Of a DNA stretch of 64,000 nt, positions 61,386-64,000 are shown piece after piece. Position numbers and translations under genes: made by a program. The notes beneath the pieces are model-generated. The model saw only the letters and a program-made list of their open reading frames with translations, was not told the origin of the DNA and ran no database searches. Origin of the DNA: JAJDXO01 sp965213765 (GTDB lineage: Bacteria; Pseudomonadota; Alphaproteobacteria; Rhodospirillales; UBA2165); the NCBI GenBank assembly GCA_965213765.1, contig OZ243926.1, positions 2,170,001 to 2,234,000 of the forward strand. The letters are read 5' to 3'. How positions within the stretch are numbered: position 1 is the first letter of the stretch; every line of letters starts with the position of its first letter.

Positions 61386-62234
61386 ATGAGTTTTCTCGAC
61401 CATATCGCCGCCTGCAACAACTTCTCGAATGACGGCTATCTTCCGTTTGTCGTGGACCGCACGCGGATCGGACATATCAGCGATGGCTTCGGCTCCAAGC
61501 TGGCCGGCTACCCTCACGTATTCGATATCGACACCGGCGGCGTCCGGCTGTCACCCGCACCTTATGAAGAATTGAGCCGTACGGTCGCGGACGTCTTCGC
61601 CGACATGCAGGACAAAGGCCTCGGCCTGCCCTGGCGGGACGAGAACTACCCCGTGCTGACGGCGTGGGGCCGCGAACCCTTCTTCGAGATGGAGCGCGCC
61701 GCGGTACCCCGCTTCGGCGTGCGGGCGTTCGGGGTGCATATCAACGGCTATATCAGGCGCACGGACGGCGGGCTCGACATGTGGATCGGCCGGCGTAGCG
61801 GCGACCGCGCGGTCTGTCCGGGGATGCTCGACAATATGGTGGCCGGCGGACAACCGGTGGGCCTCGGGTTGATGGAAAACGTGATCAAGGAGTGCGGCGA
61901 GGAGGCCGACGTGCCGCCGGAACTGGCCGCCAACGCCCGCGCCGCCGGCGCCATTTCCTATGTCATGGAGACGGCCGACGGGGTGAAGCCGGACACCATG
62001 TTCTGCTATGACCTGGAACTGCCCGACGACTTCGTTCCCCGGAACACCGACGGTGAAGTCGCGTCTTTCGAGCGGCTGCCGATCGACGAGGTCGCCGGGA
62101 TCGTCGAAAACCAATTCGCGTTCAAGTTCAACTGCAACCTCGTGATTATCGACTTCCTCATCCGCCACGGCGTGCTGCCGCCGGAACACCCGGACTATCT
62201 CACGCTGCTAAAAGGCTTGCGCCGGGACGCCTGA
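61386..62234 (+). CDS. DUF4743/NUDIX hydrolase
   Basis: 282 residues. An N-terminal DUF4743 domain (~1-110: FVVDRTRIGHISDGFGSKLA; GVRAFGVHINGYIRR) precedes a NUDIX domain. The NUDIX box reads GGQPVGLGLMENVIKECGEEADV: the RE pair is KE, but the EE metal ligands are kept. The family is also seen fused to thiamine pyrophosphokinase in eukaryotes, and may clean damaged thiamine diphosphates; substrate unproven here. Start ATG 61386. Confidence 0.87.
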   Translation: MSFLDHIAACNNFSNDGYLPFVVDRTRIGHISDGFGSKLAGYPHVFDIDTGGVRLSPAPYEELSRTVADVFADMQDKGLGLPWRDENYPVLTAWGREPFFEMERAAVPRFGVRAFGVHINGYIRRTDGGLDMWIGRRSGDRAVCPGMLDNMVAGGQPVGLGLMENVIKECGEEADVPPELAANARAAGAISYVMETADGVKPDTMFCYDLELPDDFVPRNTDGEVASFERLPIDEVAGIVENQFAFKFNCNLVIIDFLIRHGVLPPEHPDYLTLLKGLRRDA

Positions 62235-62239
62235 GACGG

Positions 62240-62443
62240 CGGCAGCGGATTTCGGACGGCTGCGGCGCCCGGGTCAACGCCGTCCGCACCCGCACCCCGA
62301 TCGCGAAGCCGGACGTGGCGGTGGTCAGGTTCGGCGACAAATACCGCCAGTGGAACGCCGCTTTCGACGCCGCTTTGGCCGCCGCCAAGACGCCGGACCG
62401 GGTGGTCCGGGTCCGAGACCATGCCATCAACGGCAATCCGTAG
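62240..62443 (+). pseudogene. Possible 3' remnant of an unrecognised gene
   Basis: After the NUDIX stop one plus frame reads without stop for about 60 codons: GARVNAVRTRTPIAKPDVAV, VRFGDKYRQWNAAFDAALAA, then RVRDHAINGNP and TAG at 62441. The composition looks protein-like, but there is no start codon, and the frame runs back under the NUDIX gene. Probably a C-terminal fragment; family unknown. Confidence 0.3.
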
Positions 62444-62446
62444 GGG

Positions 62447-63052
62447 CTAGTTTCCCTTCGGGGGCATGAGCGGACCCGAAACCGGCAGCGGGTCGGCGAA
62501 GGTCCAGAGCTGACGCTCGATCGCGTCCGCCGAACAGGTATCCATCCCCACCGAGCGGGACATGTTGCGGGACGGCATCCGCCGCCCGCCCGGCGTCAGT
62601 TCCGAGGGCTCCGGACCGATGGTCATGCAAAGCGTCGGATGACCGATCAGCGTGAGGCGCGCCTCCTTGTATTCCCAACCCGCGAGCGGCGTGGCGCCGC
62701 ATTCGACCAGCACCAGCTTGGCGCCCACCTTGGGCGCTTCCGCCGCCACACAGAGATTGTACTGGGGCATGCGCAGCTCGCCGTTATCGATGGCGTTGCG
62801 CACAAACCGCTCGTCCAGGTTCCAGATACCCTCCTTGCAGGTATGAACCGTGAGCGGACGCTCCACATTGACCCGGCCGCCGTGGCCCGGAATATCCAGG
62901 CAGTGATGGCGCGGCTCGTCCAGCGGCAGCGCCGCCTTCAGGTAAACGCCCTTGTCGGCATTGTTCTTGGGCGCCGGCGCATTGCGCTGAGCCGCCGCAT
63001 CGGCTGACCAGACCAGCAACCCGGCCAGAATTCCCAAACCAATGAACCGCAT
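62447..63052 (-). CDS. Secreted ricin-B-lectin-like protein
   Basis: 201 residues with a signal peptide ending near SADAAA. The mature part has repeated trefoil-like units: HHCLDIPGHGG, WNLDERFVRNAIDNGELRMP then YNLCVAAEAPKVGAKLVLVE, HPTLCMTIGPEP and ERQLWTFAD, as in R-type lectin domains that bind sugars, although QxW motifs are only partly kept. Function unknown. Directly downstream of another secreted protein gene (11 nt), so probably co-expressed. Confidence 0.65.
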   Translation of the reverse strand: MRFIGLGILAGLLVWSADAAAQRNAPAPKNNADKGVYLKAALPLDEPRHHCLDIPGHGGRVNVERPLTVHTCKEGIWNLDERFVRNAIDNGELRMPQYNLCVAAEAPKVGAKLVLVECGATPLAGWEYKEARLTLIGHPTLCMTIGPEPSELTPGGRRMPSRNMSRSVGMDTCSADAIERQLWTFADPLPVSGPLMPPKGN

Positions 63053-63063
63053 GATCCTCTCCT

Positions 63064-63837
63064 TTACGCTATCTGAAATATGGATATCTCGACGTAATCA
63101 AATGTTGTGTAAGGCTCCAAGGGTGCCACGAAGACGACGGTGGCGAAACCATGCCAATCACCCTCCTCGTTTCGGCTGAACACGTCCTCGAAGGGCAGAT
63201 GGGCCGTCGCCGCGTCGATCAGGCCGTCGCGGGAGTTGTCGAACGGGCCGTCCCGCAGATTGCGCAGCGGCAGATTACGGACTTTGCCGTTGGCAAAGGC
63301 CACCTGGACGATCGCCGGGTCGATATCGTAATCGCCGAAGACCAAATTGAAGAACAGGGTCCCGCCCGGCGCGATCTGATCCTTGTCAACAACGAAATCG
63401 AAAACGAACGTCGCGTTATTGGGCGTGACCGGCCCGTCGGCATCCGGCCAATGGTGACCGGCCTGCGAGGACGAGATCGCCAGATCGGTCCAGTTGGATC
63501 CCCGGGTCTGAATGCCGATCTTCTTGCACCCAGCGCAGGCATTATTCACATCGCGGATCTCGTTTTCGTCCCGGTTGTCGAAATTGTCGTTGGAGAAAAC
63601 GGCGACCACCCCGTCCCGGTTGAGGTCCGGGAGAAATTCGCCGGGGCGCAGGACGCCGTCGCCATTGGTGTCGGCCCGGGGCGCCGGACCAAGCCGGGAC
63701 GCCCGGGCGAGGGCCTGCGGATTTTCGAAGCCGAAGCCGTCCACATCACCGATGCGGATGAACTTGAACGGTTCGGCCGCTGCCGGCGCCGCCAGCAACA
63801 GGATCAGTCCCAACCCCAAGTAAGCGCCTCGGCTCAT
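63064..63837 (-). CDS. Secreted protein with EF-hand-like calcium loop
   Basis: 257 residues from ATG 63837, which overlaps the gluQ stop (ATGA). Signal peptide ends near APAAAEP. DTNGDGVLRPGEF is a good EF-hand loop, followed by DLNRDGVVAVF. A CxxC pair (NACAGCKK) and a large beta-rich remainder follow. Ends in FDYVEISIFQIA. Function unknown; calcium-stabilised secreted protein is inference. Confidence 0.7.
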   Translation of the reverse strand: MSRGAYLGLGLILLLAAPAAAEPFKFIRIGDVDGFGFENPQALARASRLGPAPRADTNGDGVLRPGEFLPDLNRDGVVAVFSNDNFDNRDENEIRDVNNACAGCKKIGIQTRGSNWTDLAISSSQAGHHWPDADGPVTPNNATFVFDFVVDKDQIAPGGTLFFNLVFGDYDIDPAIVQVAFANGKVRNLPLRNLRDGPFDNSRDGLIDAATAHLPFEDVFSRNEEGDWHGFATVVFVAPLEPYTTFDYVEISIFQIA

Positions 63838-64000
63838 GCCGTCTCCTCCGCGGCGGCGTGCGCCATGGCCATGTTCCATATGGCTTCCGCCGAGTGACCG
63901 TCATCGCGCAAACCGCGGATGGTCTCGGACTTATCACGTTTTGAGAGCTTTCGGCCATCCTCGGCGGTCAATACCGCGTGATGATCGTAGAGCGGCGTAT
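63834..64000 (-). CDS. gluQ: Glutamyl-Q tRNA(Asp) synthetase, 3' end only
   Basis: The minus-strand frame entering from the window edge reads TPLYDHHAVLTAEDGRKLSK then RDKSETIRGLRDDGHSAEAI and ends at TGA 63834. PLYHHH-like and KLSKRD are the C-terminal signature of the GltX-like GluQ enzyme, which puts glutamate on queuosine of tRNA-Asp. Only the last ~54 codons are inside the window; true GltX is less likely because the protein ends soon after the KLSKR loop. Confidence 0.75.
   Translation of the reverse strand, partial: TPLYDHHAVLTAEDGRKLSKRDKSETIRGLRDDGHSAEAIWNMAMAHAAAEETA

Overview
The window is GC-rich alphaproteobacterial chromosome, most like a Rhodospirillales-type genome. Evidence for this: a gcrA cell-cycle regulator, a Usg-family protein, a class I lysyl-tRNA synthetase, a SAM-II riboswitch in front of metZ, a CIRCE-controlled groESL operon, the order ribF-ileS-lspA-DUF3035 lipoprotein-M16-M16, and a lipid A/Kdo export cluster. 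The placement is inference from gene content. I saw no rRNA, tRNA or CRISPR array.

Layout. 1-11.2 kb: ribF (5' cut by the window edge), ileS, lspA, a BamF-like lipoprotein, two M16 peptidase-fold genes, pgi and mutL, all on +. 11.2-17.1 kb: rsmD, rluB and a class I amidotransferase on -, tadA and a branched-chain aminotransferase on +, then a GST and lysS on -. 17.3-23.5 kb: a DinG-like helicase and a membrane protein converge on a 51-bp palindrome into which an IS5-type element has inserted. 23.5-29.5 kb: groESL with terminator, promoter and CIRCE; usg; then a minus-strand run metZ-rhodanese-GT2-TVP38 preceded by promoter, SAM-II riboswitch and terminator. 29.5-35.4 kb is an accessory, decaying stretch: a signal-less M23 peptidase, a secreted protein gene split by an IS1031-like element, tldD, a cupin stump, a flavin reductase gene split by an IS630-type element, and a short gene remnant. 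35.4-46.0 kb: gshA and rsmE facing ubiA, a CBS protein, an aromatic-ring monooxygenase, a quinone oxidoreductase, a TctA-TctB fusion with its TctC binding protein, and a DUF2189 membrane protein. 46-49.5 kb: a CoA-ligase remnant, ubiD and pmbA (tldE). 49.5-55.2 kb: msbA-like ABC transporter, DUF374, waaA, lpxK and lpxL. 55.2-64 kb: an M23 peptidase and xseA, purD with a membrane extension, an SH3 protein, gcrA, a broken ECF sigma gene, a CadI/ArsI-type gene, a NUDIX gene, two secreted proteins, and the 3' end of gluQ at the edge.

How the parts fit: most genes are housekeeping (translation, envelope biogenesis, redox cofactors, purines, mismatch repair). The lspA/lipoprotein/M16 genes and the msbA-to-lpxL block both serve the envelope. 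metZ and the rhodanese probably share SAM-controlled transcription. ubiA and ubiD could both serve ubiquinone synthesis. TldD and TldE, partners of one protease, lie about 15 kb apart.

I do not see a convincing unknown defence or mobile system. The most unusual items are: a palindromic repeat family whose terminal CTAG supplies stop codons to the genes beside it; three IS insertions whose target sites and pre-insertion genes can be rebuilt to the base; a PurD carrying two extra membrane helices; and several genes caught in mid-decay (ECF sigma, receiver domain, cupin, CoA ligase).
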